Both the position numbers and the translations under genes were made by a program. A DNA stretch of 64,000 bases from Meandrina meandrites (taxonomy: Eukaryota > Cnidaria > Anthozoa > Scleractinia > Meandrinidae). Below the pieces are notes generated by a model. That model worked only from the letters and a program-made list of their open reading frames with translations, searched no databases and was not told the DNA's origin. The DNA is taken from contig OY855908.1 of NCBI GenBank assembly GCA_963693305.1, forward strand, positions 26,151,993 through 26,215,992, given 5' to 3'. Of this stretch, positions 12,027 to 24,500 are shown piece after piece; within the stretch, counting starts at the first letter, position 1; the number at the start of each line of letters is the position of its first letter.

Positions 12027-13024
12027 GTACACAAGGAGAATATTTATTTAGCGCGTGAAACATTAAACAATTTCTCTACGTTTTTGACATCTTAAATGAA
12101 AAGCACTTATGGTTTAACCAGTCACGCGTAATCGCCATGTTTGTGTAGCAATATAGACCTCCTAGTATCTGTTTGCCAAGATGGATCATTGTTGACAAAG
12201 CGAAAGCTTACAAACTTAGATCAATTTGTAAAACGGAAAATGATATAAAAAAAGTAACAAACATGAATAACAACCAGAAAGAAGTAACGCAGGTTAAGAA
12301 TTCAATGTTTTATATCCTTCATCATCCGTCTAGAGAAGAAACTTTATCAGTCACTAGATCATTTTTGCGTTCGGTTTTATGTAATTACCTATGAAAGGCG
12401 AAAGCTAAATAATTTGTAAAATACATAACACTGATTATCGTTTCCTGACGCTGAAATGGAAATAAAAAATATATTGCTTTCATACCTTGCAGTCAGTGTC
12501 ACTTATGCCAGCTTATCAGACGAGTGTATTTTCTGACCGCATCAGAATAAAAATCTCCTTCTCTTGTAACGAACTCAGTAAGAGAACCAACAAGAAATAC
12601 TTCTTTTGTCCTTTGACGCTCTATTCGAAAACATGTAGCATGCAAGAAACTATGGAAAGGACGCAAAACCCCCGGTCCATTTCTGTGAAACAAGCCTTTC
12701 CTTTGTCCACTATATGAACTACCTCGGATGTTTCGGTAAATTGTGACTTGCTGTGCGATGTTTTGTGCGACGGAACTTCATTCTTGACAATAAACCAACC
12801 CATTCCTTGCTTGCAGCCCGCGCAAACAACCGAAAACAGACTAAGTAGTGAGTCATTTCTTTCCTCCAACGATCACACATATTGATCAGGCAAAGCGCGT
12901 CCACGGCCGGAACAAAGCAATGGGCAAAACAAACAAGTGCTTTTTACGTCAGAATTATGGTACGAAATTATAACTGATGGGTTGTTTCGAAACACAGCAT
13001 TCAGATAACTGGTGATTTTTGAAA
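12027..13024. other. Non-coding stretch, no gene seen
   Basis: Several overlapping short frames on both strands lack domains and look like chance. No repeat boundary or RNA gene was recognised. Confidence 0.5.
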
Positions 13025-14010
13025 GCCTACAGGTGGATATCTGTTTAACAAAAGGACCGCAACAAAGGTTCGACGCTTTATACAAAGGAGGTGATAGTAA
13101 GCGACTACCGCTAAACGTTTTGACGTAGCTATTCATTTTTTATCAAAAGAACCGGTTCAACGTTGTAGATTTATTTTTCAACGACTATTTTCTTCTCCGA
13201 ATAAGCAACAACGAAAATAGAAATACATATCAAGTCATCCTTTGATAAAATCGGTAAACGTTGAATTGCAATGTTTGTAAGATATTTCTTAAGGCAGACA
13301 AATTAACACCGTTTACCATATGCAAATTATAATTCGATTCGTTACTGACAATGACTGGTTCCAATGTCAAAGAATATTTTAGTGTCCCCGAATTTGTTCT
13401 TGTTAATAAAACACAACTTCGTTTCTAACGTAGAACGCTTAATATAATTCTTTAATGTAGCGAAGTTAAAACTTGAACGAAAGTGTAACTAATGCGTTGT
13501 TTAAAAAAGAGCATTCAGATCAGTAATGACTTTTGCAAGCCTACAGGTGGATATCTGTATAACAAAAGAGCTGCAATTAAGGGTCAACGCTTTATGCAAA
13601 GGAGGCGATAGTAAGCGACTACGTTTGTACGTTTTGACGTCACCTCTAAACACCAGCGGCCAAAATGAACCAGCGATTCGTTACTGACAATGACTGGTTT
13701 CAATGTTAAATAATATTTTAGTGTCACTGAATTTGTTCATGCTTTAATAAACTAGAAAACAACTCCAAAAGTTTCTACCTGAAACTCATACGATCATTCA
13801 TTAACATAACGAAAGTGGTGAAACAGAAACTAAACAAAATCTGAAGTGCTCAGTAAAAAGCTTTATAACTGCTCATCGATCTGCATGTTGATATCTGTTC
13901 AACAATAGAACTGCAATAAAGGTTCGACGCTTTATACAAAGGAGGTGATAGTAAGCGACTACGGTTGTACGTTTTGACGTCACTTGGAAACACCAGCGAC
14001 ATTATAAAAG
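13025..14010 (+). repeat. Three direct copies of a promoter-like block
   Basis: A ~100-130 bp block recurs at about 13,025-13,126, 13,537-13,668 and 13,880-14,007. It has GATATCTGT near the start, then TTCGACGCTTTATACAAAGG or a variant, GATAGTAAGCGACTAC, and GTTTTGACGT. Between copies a second shared segment recurs (GTTACTGACAATGACTGG at about 13,341 and 13,681). Spacing is irregular (about 510 and 345 bp), so this is a degenerate larger repeat rather than a simple satellite. Confidence 0.7.
13975..14010 (+). promoter_or_regulatory. CRE-like site plus TATA box
   Basis: The palindrome TGACGTCA (13,975-13,982), a consensus ATF/CREB site, lies about 20 bp upstream of TATAAAAG (14,003-14,010). 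A second TGACGTCA is in the previous repeat copy at 13,635-13,642, and the first copy has a decayed TGACGTAG. The next large frame downstream is the element A polymerase at 15,309, so this may be its promoter. The 1.3-kb distance would require a long leader or an intron; GTATGTGT at about 14,147 could be a donor. Confidence 0.4.
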
Positions 14011-14353
14011 AATTCGAGATCAGCCATTTTCTTTAACAAAGGACCAGAGTCAACGTTACAAGTACGCAATTCACTATACAACGGAAAGATTCTGTTCTTT
14101 TATTGTACGTGGTCTAAGTACACTCTGACAACAAGCCAGAGACAAGGTATGTGTTTTCTTGACTTATGAGACTTGGAAATCTCTTGTACAGATATTTTTA
14201 AAAGGTTTTTTTTGCTCGTGTTTGTTGTTTCCTCTAAAACAAATCACAGAATGATAGCGTTTTCGTATAAATAACAACTTGCGTTTGGTAAAAAGTTTAC
14301 TCTCCTCTTTTTTTCTATGAATATTATTTTTTTTCGTTGTGTATATAGTTGAC

Positions 14354-14997
14354 TGCCATCGGTCCATTTTTTGCTGTAAAGTTCAACTGTAATATTCCGC
14401 CATCAGAATAGTTTAATATTGACGGTTTTCTTAAGTCGATTTATTTATACTCTCACTTACATTTACTTTAGTATATTAAAAAAATAATCTTAAACGCAAC
14501 TTAATCGTCTCTGTTTTAATGAGCGTCTTCTTTAATCGAAATTAGTACGAAAATAAAGGCTTAACTTTGCCGCCATCACTCTGTTTTTTGCCGTAAAATT
14601 TAACTGTAATATTCCGCCATCAGATTAGTTTGATATGGATGGTTTTTCTTAAGTCGATTTATTTATTTATTTATTTATACTCTCGCTTGCATTTTCTTTA
14701 AATATTAAAAAATAATCTTGAAAGCAACCTAATAATCTCCCTTTTAATGAGTGTTTTCTTTGATCGACATTAGGTTCAACTTTACCGCCATCGCTCCGTT
14801 TTCTTCCGTAAAAATTAAATTGTAATATTCCGCCACCAACATAGTTTGACATTGACAGTTTTTCTTAAGTTGATTAATTTGAACTCTTGCTTCAGTATAT
14901 TCACGCAAAATTTCAAACGCGACTTAATCATAATTTCCCTTTTATTGAGTGTTTTCTTTGATCGAAATAAGTACATAAATAAAGGCTCTACTTTGCT
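14354..14997 (+). repeat. ~216-bp tandem repeat, about three copies
   Basis: Units start at GCCATC near 14,354, 14,572 and 14,787 (periods 218 and 215). Each has a GTAATATTCCGCCA motif, TTTCTTAAGT(C/T)GATT, a run of ATTT, and TTGAGTG or TAATGAG with TTTCTTTGATCGA. The copies have diverged by many substitutions. It lies immediately upstream of the element A polymerase and is non-coding. Confidence 0.7.
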
Positions 14998-17029
14998 TGG
15001 TTTATTGTCTTATTAGTTCAGTTATTCGCCTTTTTTAGTTTGGGTATTTTGTATTGTTTAGAAAGAGCTGTCTGACCCTAGAGTTTATCAATTGTTTTCA
15101 TTTACATTGATCGACGTTGCTGTCTCTTCAAGTTCAATTCGTGTTTCTAATTCAGATTTTTGCCTGGGTTTATTTTTATACGCATATATATTTTGCTCCA
15201 TAGTAAAAATTACTTGAAACTTTACGCGTTTTAAACGATTATAAAGGACAAAAATGTTGCGTCGTCTTTAGGCGGAATAAACAGGTATTTAGTGTCTTTT
15301 TTTTTTTCGTGGCCGATTTTGTGTTTGGTGACAAGATTCGGAATGCTGTTAATCTGCCTCTTATGAAAGTAGGCGCTTTTGGGGATGGCAATTCAGCAGC
15401 CAATAGGATTCTGGATATCGTAGAATCGATTTTGAATTCGAACGAGTCCTTTGATGTTAACGATTTCTTGAGAATTAACATCCAGCACGTGCAAATGCCC
15501 CGAGGAGCTGGGAAAACTCCCAGAGCAAAAGTGGGATTCGAACTTGAAAAGTTTTTGAAGAACAAGAGGTGTATAATTCGCATCCCAGAAGAAGGAGACA
15601 TCTGCTGTGCTCGCGCCATCGTGACCGCCAAAGCTCGTCTCGACAACGATCCACGCTATGAGTCAATTCGTAAAGGGAACAAGAATCGTTATACGGTACA
15701 AGAGCACTTGGCCGAGCAGCTCCATCGAGATGCTAATGTCCCGTTAGGGCCCTGCGGACTAGACGAGATCAAGACATTTGAAGATCATCTGAAAGAGTAC
15801 CAAATCGTGGTCGTGTCTTTTGAACAGGGCAACGCCATCATCTACAGAGGCCCCTCAAAAGAGAAGCAAATCTAGCTGTACCTTCATCATGGGTATTATG
15901 ACGTCATCACCTCCATGCCTGCATTTTTCACTCGCAGTTATTTCTGTCTACAGTGTCAAAAAGCATACAATACAGATGACCGAAAACGTCACCGCTGTGC
16001 ATCCAAATGTTTCTGTTGTTATTCTCGCGACTGTCAGCCATATCAAGATTTTAAGAACAATGGTGAAGCTGACTGGAGGGAATGCCACACCTGCCATCGC
16101 AATTTTCTGGGAGAAGCCTGCTACACGAATCACATCCAAAATAGCACCTGTAAAACGTACCACAAATGTGTCTATTGCCGGCGTGTCATTGATGTAAGCC
16201 GGACTAATTATTACGATCACGAATGTGGTAGAAACAAGTGCACATGCTGTCACTCGTACGTTGACCTCAAGACCAACAAGTGCTTTATTCAAAAAATTAA
16301 AGATAAAAAACGAAAAAGAGACGATGATGAAGAAGAAGACCAGGACGAGGAAACGCAAGAGGTCGACGAGGAAGAGGAAGAAAAATTTTATATTCAGTTC
16401 GGGGGATATCCATTTCTGGATATATGATGAAGTCACTTAAAATGGCGTCTTGGACCTCAGTGGGAAAATCAGCATTCGCATCACTTTTTCGCCCCTATTC
16501 TTTTAGTCCCTTTTTACCTCATGGTATCATGAATACCATGAGGTATAGTGAGGGTTGGATGTCACTCCATTCCCGTTAAACAATTAATGTATGTATTAAA
16601 TCCCAATTAAAGGTGAATTTAACACGTTTACCCCTGTCTCCCCCTCTAGGTTTTGATTTGTCCACAAAGTCGAGCCATTGTCTTACGTTCATATATGTGG
16701 GAGGAGGGGGTGGAACAAAGGCGGCAGTACATGTTTACAACATGGAGAAAACCAATATGGCGGCTGTTGGCTCGAAAAAAACAGATGGGTTTTCGTTGCA
16801 TTCAATTCATGATCATATCAAAATACACGTTTGTGGAGTTCTTAAACGAAATGGAATCATGCTTAAGAATACTTGACTGCAGAGAAATGAGCACCAAAGT
16901 CTTAAAGCGATGATAATCGATCGTTGGGAAATGTTTACATGCATTTGGTGATTTGGATGGCGACTAAATGACTACAATGCAGCTGCAGCAAGAAATTATG
17001 CTGCAAGCTCAAATGAAATGAGCGCTTTA

Positions 17030-17330
17030 CTAGCTGGAAGAAAAGGTAAGATTCCCTTACCATCGTACTTCATTTTGTATAAAGCTTGTAGCAAAAACAT
17101 TTGTTCGGAAACTTGTTTCATAATTTCCTGAAAAAAACTACGAAAACCGTTTGTATTTGTGGCATTCGTTTCCGTCGATAATAACAAGTCTCTGTCGTTA
17201 TATCTTTTAGGTGTTCAGTATAAAAGCAGGAGTTATTTTCCTCATGCAAGCAGCGAACCGACTTGGCATGTGTTTGCTGGAACTAGTGCTATTATTTGTT
17301 CATCTTCTTCGCTTCAGTTTGAATGAAATC
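17030..17330 (+). other. Possible exon-intron-exon inside the 6.2-kb transposon
   Basis: An open segment ending MSALLAGRK meets a GTAAGA donor at about 17,046. TTTTAG at 17,205-17,210 is a possible acceptor, after which the frame stays open for about 38 codons. There is no domain match that I recognise. This could be part of an unrecognised gene of the transposon or chance. Confidence 0.2.
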
Positions 17331-20069
17331 GGGGTGATGAAACCTAAAACTATTTTTTCGAGTTTCTTTCATTTGTCCAAATGCGAATTTTAGGTTAATT
17401 TCAAAATTAAATTTACAACCAGTTAATTAAGAGTTGACTTGCATTTGTTTACTTGATAAAAATTAACATATTCACGTTTTTGGATAATATTATTTACAAC
17501 AGTTTTAATCTCAAGTGTTGACCATAGCTCATTGCGATATATGAATTTGGCCTTTATAACACAAGCTACATTTCAACTATTATTTAGTTTTAAATCGAAA
17601 AGGTGAATGTTGTTTTTGTCCTAAAGACAACTATCACAATTAAATTAAGTTTTCATCTGACGATCGAAAGTGAAGTTTCTGTAGTCACTAAAAGATTATC
17701 ATTGTCACACGATTTGCTACAAAGGACAACAACAAGGCAACAGATTTCAAAATTTTATTCTGTGCAAATTTTGCACCAATTCAGAAGAAGGCAACATCAA
17801 ACTTGTCATGGTCATACTGATGGATTTAAGAAAGGCAAATATAAAAATATCTACAGTGGCAACTGCCAAGCTCAAAGCTGATAAAACACAACTGATGTGT
17901 CTATTGGTAAGAGTAATCACAGTATGTAACTATCAAACGCATAAAAATTCCCACTCTACTTGAGACTTGCTGTTAGTTCTTCAGAAACTCTATTAGAACT
18001 GCATACAGTTGCTTTTAAGGTTCCTGTAATGATCTGTATTTCTATACATAAGGTTCTTTCAGTGCAAAGTTTCAATCGCAATGTGCTAGCCTAGTCTTAT
18101 GGAGCAAAAATTGCTTGAAACTCCACCCTGCACTGCAGCATATAGCATGTATATGGAAGTACGCCCCCCCCCCCCCCCCCCCACCCCCACCCAACCTTTG
18201 GGTAGTAACGATCACCTACAAATATCTATTTTACCTACATAGAGGTCAAAACTAAAATAAAAAAAAAGGTATAAAATAAATAATGACTCCAAGTGTTCTA
18301 CAAGCCAACATCAGATGAAAGCTGATTTCTGATCACCTTCATAGATAATATTGTACATCTTTGTTGCACCATACTCTTCCAAGTGTGGTATTGGTCTGTT
18401 TAATAATAAAGATTCTAACAATAACTAAATTTTAGCAGTTTCAATCACGTTTATATTTATAACTTCAATTCACTTGACCATTTTTTTTTCTGGACCAAAT
18501 ACTTCTAAGAATAACAAAGTGACACCAGGCACTGACCCAACACAGCTTTTCGTTGATAATTTCAAATCACCATGCTGGAAAAAGTACTCTGTTCCAGATT
18601 TTCCAAAAGTTTACTCTGCCAAAAAAACGACACTATATGAACGCCAACAGGCTATGGTACACTTAGGACAGACAAGCTGTTTTCGTATACCCCGACTTGT
18701 TACTACAAAAATAGCTTTTTCCACGATCGAAAAGCTTGACTATGCTTAATCCCCCATTTCTCTCCGCAACATGATTTTTTTCGCATAATGGCTCCACTAT
18801 AGCCTGTGTGCAGCTTTACTACAACCTCTCTCTCTCCCCGCCCCGCCCCACCCCCCAGAGCGAGAAGAGGGGGAGGCCCTGGGAACGACAAAGGCTCTAC
18901 TAATCATTAGCCAAATTAGCACGCTCCCCAAATCTTTCTGGAATGACTTTCATTCCGCAACAAGTCCATTCCATCCTCATATATTTCTATTGCGCTTTTT
19001 AACTAAAACAGTTGGAAAAGAGGCAAAGGTTCATAGAATATTAACCAGATACCATGAGGTGGCTCGAAGGAGACTTTGATTTCTATCCCATGAGACCAAG
19101 CGTGATTGCTAAAGGACCATCACAGGAACTCGTGAATGTGCGACAAGATGGCTTCCTTCTCTGCATCGCCGAGAAAAATGTGACGAAAGTGAAGTCAACG
19201 GTTGTGTTTTGGATGCGTTCCGAGTGGAGTTGTCTTTGATTTCTTGCAAATTTCAGGTTTGTAATAATTTTTTTGGTTTTCGAAAAAATTACTTTTAAAA
19301 ACTAGAGTAAATTTGCTTGTTGTTTATTCAAACAAAATGCATATGCACGATACTTTAGTTCATGTGCACGGCCTTTGAGAATGTGTCACGGTGTAATGTC
19401 GGCACCATTACTTGCTCACTGTGCGAGCTTTTTGTTTATCCTTGGTTTGCATCTCTGAATTTTCTTGTAGACCCGATTTCAAGTTGTGTATATGTTTGTT
19501 GCTTCTTAACAGGCAATGAAAAATCACCTTGATTTTGTAAGATTATGTTGGAAAAGTCTCGAAACGAATCGTTGAAATATCTGTTGGAAGGCAGTATCAA
19601 TTAACGAAGGTTCTCTGCGAAAAGGGTCAGGTTAACCTGGTCAACATAACAACTGGCATGAGAATAAGGGTAAGTAAATTCAGTTTTTTAGGACCTAGAT
19701 ACAACAATACTTGTCCAGAAAATTAAAAAAAAATTACCTATTCATCTTCTTCTTCAAAAGCACAGGCACAAATAAAACTTGTTTGGTCAATCGGGCTGCA
19801 ATTTTGCCTGTGTTTAATAGGTCTTCACATTCTGGTCAGACTGCAGCATACTGTGGTCCCCTGTTCTATGAGTCAAATGAGTCAATGACTCAAAGTGATT
19901 TTCACACAGAGAAGGTTGCCACAGTTTGCCTGTATACAAATTAGAAGCACTCCACTTTTGTTGTGGCTAGTTCCAATTTGCTTGTGTTAATTCTACTCCA
20001 GTTTGCGTTTGGTTAGTTCCACTCTGGTTTGTTTGGGTTTAGCTCCACTCTGTTTTGGTTGCATGTAGC

Positions 20070-20507
20070 CCCGGGGAGGGGGGGGGGGGGTACTCCCATA
20101 TATGGGCTATATAGGTATGTGCCGCGGGATAGGGTATGGTTTTTGAGGTTCTCGGTCCTTAAATAGGGTATCATTTTTGCTCCTTTTGGCATTGTGTTCC
20201 CGGTGTTATCCTTAGATAGGGTACCTAAATTCTATCAGCTAAAATAAATGCCAAACTATCCGTTCAACTAGTAGCAAAGCGATTTTGTAAAGATTTGTGT
20301 TTTGCCCTGTGCGGTTAGCCGTTATTTGGATCGTCATCCATCGCTTCTCCTCTCCTTGAATAGGGTGTCATTTTTCTGGTTTGAGCCTTAAAAAGGGTAT
20401 CAATTTTCGTTTTCTTTATCCTTAAATAGGGTCAGGGTTTAAGAACCTTCGCGGCACACCCCTATCCGAAATTTATGGGAGTACCCCCCCCCCCCCCCCC
20501 CCCCCGG
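20070..20507. mobile_element. MITE with poly-G/poly-C ends and 9-bp duplication
   Basis: The left end is CCCGGGG, a G run, then GTACTCCCATA. The right end is the complement, TATGGGAGTAC, a run of C, then GG. GCATGTAGC flanks both sides (20,061-20,069 and 20,508-20,516), which is a clear target duplication. The interior repeats TAGGGTATCATTTTT-like motifs several times and includes TGTGCCGCG near each end in inverted orientation. 438 bp, non-coding, nested within the 6.2-kb transposon. Confidence 0.8.
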
Positions 20508-20688
20508 GCATGTAGCTTTTGCTTGTTAGCAATGGCTGCACTATTACTTAAATTAATAACTGTACATAAAAATTAAACATTTGAATCATAGACTCATGAC
20601 TCATTGACTCAATCGACCTGCATAAACTTTGATCTCATTTCTAGTATTTTTGTATGATTTCCTTAATTGCTTATGGATATACATTCGT

Positions 20689-20960
20689 TAGCCTGAATAG
20701 CACTCCTGTTAGCCTACAGTTAGCTTCAGTAGCTTCCGGTTAGCTTTGATATTGGGATAAGGGATTTCTTGCTCGCAGGGCTCGCATGGCTCACAAGTCA
20801 TGCAAGCCATTCCAGTTAGCCAAACTGGTTAACCTAAAAAGAACTCGGTTAACCTGAATAGCACTCCAGTTAGCCTACAATTAGTTTAGTAGCTTGTGGT
20901 TAGCCTTTTTATTGGGATAAGGGATTTCTGGCTTGCATGGCTCACTGGCTCACATATTGC
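20689..20960 (+). repeat. Dispersed ~160-bp repeat, two tandem units
   Basis: Units at about 20,689 and 20,848 share CCTGAATAGCACTCC, GTTAGCCTACA and ATTGGGATAAGGGATTTCT. The same family is present in reverse complement at 1,100-1,390. Confidence 0.6.
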
Positions 20961-21511
20961 ACAAACTCGCACCTCCCTTGTTTCCGGAGCCTCTATGATA
21001 TATGACCAGTATAAACCTTATATCCAGAGCTTCTGTTTATGCTGTTCCCTCCTAAATTTAACTACCAAGCTATCAACCATAATTAGGGTATGGGGAGGAT
21101 CTGGGCTGGCCTAGTACATGCACTACTTCGAAAAATTGATTTTTCTGCTATCTTCTTCCATGGTTTGCCAATAAACCTTTTTCACCAAGTTTTACTATTT
21201 GTAGTTCACATGGTAAAGTATTATGTAGTAGTGTGAAAGCTTAGTTCAACAAATGCAGCTATAGCTTTTCAATTCACACCTTTAAGCCTCATATCCTGAA
21301 ATTTTAGTAGGGTAGCATATATCTATTTACTATTTGGGAGACTTGGTCCAGCAGAAATCCACAGACTTGACAGTATGGAAATGCTAACAGAATCAATATC
21401 AATACACAGTGTTGGATAATATTTGTTAAAGGAAAGGAATAATTATATTAGTTAAGGTGCTCTCACTGCCTTAGTAATACAATTTGCTAATTAATATTTT
21501 TTGTCTTGCAG

Positions 21512-21590
21512 GTTATAGTAAGAAAGCTATAGAGAAGAGGAAAAGGAAGTTATGGAATGATTAGAAGGACATAATAAAATTGCTTTAGAA
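21512..21590 (+). other. Possible terminal exon with polyadenylation signal
   Basis: TTGTCTTGCAG ends at 21,511, preceded by a T-rich tract, so it looks like a 3' splice site. The following frame encodes YSKKAIEKRKRKLWND and stops at 21,562. AATAAA follows at 21,573-21,578. The lysine/arginine-rich end would suit a nuclear protein. No upstream exon could be joined convincingly, so this is speculative. Confidence 0.25.
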
Positions 21591-24500
21591 TGAGTGTTGT
21601 TGAATGCTTTAGACAAGTTACCATAAATGTTAGTTTCATCCCATCTTGCACACAAAATACACGCACTTTTGATTGTGAACAGAAAAGGGATTGCAGTATC
21701 TGAGGCAACAGGAAAGAAAGGTATCTGAAATTGGGTAGTTAAAAGATTTTTGGGGACTAAAAGCTGTAGTGGCAGAAAATTTTTGGAACTGAATAATACT
21801 TAAAATTTACTTTATTGCCTGAATTTTTTTCCCAATATGCAAGAGAATTTATATATACAATCAGGGTAATCCTGAACAAAATATTACAACTTTTCCATAA
21901 AGATACCTGGAACATTTTCAGAGACTAAATATCATGATTTTTTTAATCATCGAAAGCATTGCATGCGACACGTGGGAACAATAGAATGAACTTCCCATAT
22001 TAAAGCAATTCTAACCTGTGCCAAATTCTATAATTATAACATAGAGTTCAGTTTGAGTTCGTTCCCTCAGTACACGATAAAACGGGAGAAGATTCAAAAC
22101 TGCTCGGAAACGAAAATTCGCAATACTTCAACTGTCAAGTAATATTATAGCCCGATGAAAGAGTTATTATAGTTAAATGTAATAGAGTTCTTCATATTGC
22201 AGCAGCAAACAGCCACGCTCTAAACTCATTAGCCGAAGTATCTTTTCTGATAGCATGCATATCGGCATCATGATGCTTCGGCTGTCTTAGCCTTGAGAAC
22301 GGGACATCGTGGAAAATAATCGTTAATATTGCTAAATACAGTGCGGTGGAATCCCGATTTATCGAACAAAGGAAACGAAAATTGATTTGAGAAAGCGCGG
22401 AAATAATTGAAGCGTTCAAATGAGTGAAAAAAAAAAAAAAACAACAAAGCAGCTTGTTATACTCTTTCTTCCATCAAACTCGAGGGCCGACGACATATTT
22501 ATTTTTGCTCACCGCTCTATACTGGAGCTTAGCCCTTCCGCAATCTAAGCAATGTTTTGGTTTTGTGTGAGCCAATCAGATTACAGGAAATCGTATATCC
22601 AGAAATGGATATCCCCCGATTTACTTTGGCATTGAATGTACACAGGACTCGGGGCGTCACAAACCGAACCTGCTGGTGGCGATGACGTCAGACGAAGATC
22701 GGCCTTATGTTTTTGAAGGTGGTAGCTGTGTCAAGGACTTTTGTTCCTGGTTGTTTACCCCAGAGTATAGTGGTGCAAGGGTGGTGGCCCATAACTTGCA
22801 GTCTTATGACGCTTATTTTGTACTGCAAGAAACCTACAAAGAGATGCTCATCCCCAAACTCTTTATGAGAGATTCCAAAGTATTGTCCATGGTTTTTGAG
22901 CAGCATGGCATTACCTTTATCGATTCTCTCAATTTCGTTCCTTTACCCTTGTCAGGCTTTAGGAAAGCATTTGGTCTCTCCACTGAAATGGAAAAAGGCG
23001 ATTTTCCTCATCGTTTCAACCGAATGGAAAACCAACACTATGAAGGGCCCATGCCAGACTTGAGGTGGTATGATCCAGATGGCAAGAAACCAGACGTGAG
23101 AGCTAAACTCGTAGCATGGCATGCCGAAGAAGTGAGAAAATGAACCGTGTTTAATCTGAAAGAAGAGCTGAAGAAATACTGTACCAACGATGTTGCGATC
23201 CTAAAAGAGGGATGTCAAACATTTATTAAAAACATGAAAACTATACTCAATGTCGATCCTATGGCCGATCGAATCACCATTGCTTCTGCCTGCTCCAAGG
23301 TTTATCGCAAATTTTTCATGCCTGAAAACACCATTGCTGTGGAACCCCGATTCGGGTGGAGACACATACACAAGCATTCACACGTCAGCCGGGAATGGCT
23401 CATGTGGAAAGAGCATGAAACGGGCAGACGACTTCAACGTGCAACCAATGGTGGTGAAGCCAGAATTGAATTGAGAGATGGCACAAAGGTGTTGGTTGAT
23501 GGATTAGACGCAGAACGAGGGATCGTGTACGAATTTCATGGCTGTTATTTCCACGGATGCCCTAAATGTTTCAACCACGATCAACAACACAAGACACGCG
23601 GTGTCACCTACCGGGAACTCTGGCAAGATACACAAACCCGCACCAAAGCCCTGAAAGAATTAGGGCTGCAAGTGGTGGAACCGTGGGGCTGTGAATGGAC
23701 AGCGCTGAAACAGACACGACCAGACGTGGCAGACTTTGTAGAAAAGCTTGATCTGGTGACTCCCCTAGAACCACCCGATGCCTTTTTTGGAGGTCGTACA
23801 AATGCCACCAAACTTCTTTATGATGCAAAGCCTAGAGAAAAAGTCAAATATGTCGACTTTACCAGTCTCTATCCGTATGTCAACAAGTATTGTTTCTATC
23901 CTGTGGGGCATCCGGACGAGTTTCTTGACCACGTGACACACAAAGACATTTCTCGATATTTTGGTATCGCCAAGGTCACTGTCACTCCACCTCGAGGCCT
24001 CTATCATGCTGTTCTCCCCTTCCGGTTCTCCAACAAGCTTGTTTTTCCATTATGCAAAACTTGCATGGAAACCGAACTGATCAAACCTATGCATGACAGG
24101 ACTCACGTTTGCCATCACACCGATCAACAACGCCAATTTACCGGGACTTGGTGTACACCCGAACTTGAAAAGGCTGTAGAGAAAAATTATATTATCGTCA
24201 AGATTCATGAAGTGTGGAATTTCCAACAATAGAGTGATCAACTGTTCAGAGGATACATTGGCACATTTCTCAAGCTAAAACAACAGGCTGCAGGGTGGCC
24301 ATCAAGTGTCGGCGACGACGAAACAAGACGCCAAGAGTACATTCAATTTTACCACGAAGCCGAAGGCATTGTCCTGGACTATGCAGAAATCATGAAGAAT
24401 GCGGGCTTGTACTATTTGGCCAAGATTATGTTGAACTCGTTCTGGGGCAAGTTTGGACAGGCACCTAATCAAACACAAGTACAAGTGTTTACCGATCCAG

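Larger units (their letters stand above)
16395..22618. mobile_element. 6.2-kb DNA transposon inserted in the element A polymerase
   Basis: Terminal inverted repeats begin TCGGGGGATATCC and are identical for about 26 bp. They include the self-complementary segment ATATCCATTTCTGGATAT, so each end also folds on itself. Polymerase reading frame ends at 16,394 and resumes at 22,619; ATT flanks both sides as a possible 3-bp target duplication, but exact ends are ambiguous by a few bases. No recognisable transposase is encoded. The interior holds a perfect 12-bp stem hairpin (16,515-16,545), a nested MITE (20,070-20,507), a dispersed repeat (20,689-20,960) and possible splice sites. It is probably non-autonomous, or carries an unrecognised multi-exon gene. 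Confidence 0.75.

Noticed and set aside
12487..13136. Overlapping short frames on both strands as genes
   Set aside because: No domain, mutually overlapping, and no start or promoter context.
13025..14010. CRISPR-like direct repeats
   Set aside because: Only three diverged copies with irregular 345-510 bp spacing, in eukaryotic-type DNA and without Cas genes.
16613..16913. Short frames at the left of the 6.2-kb transposon as transposase fragments
   Set aside because: No DDE, THAP, zinc-finger or other motif could be recognised.
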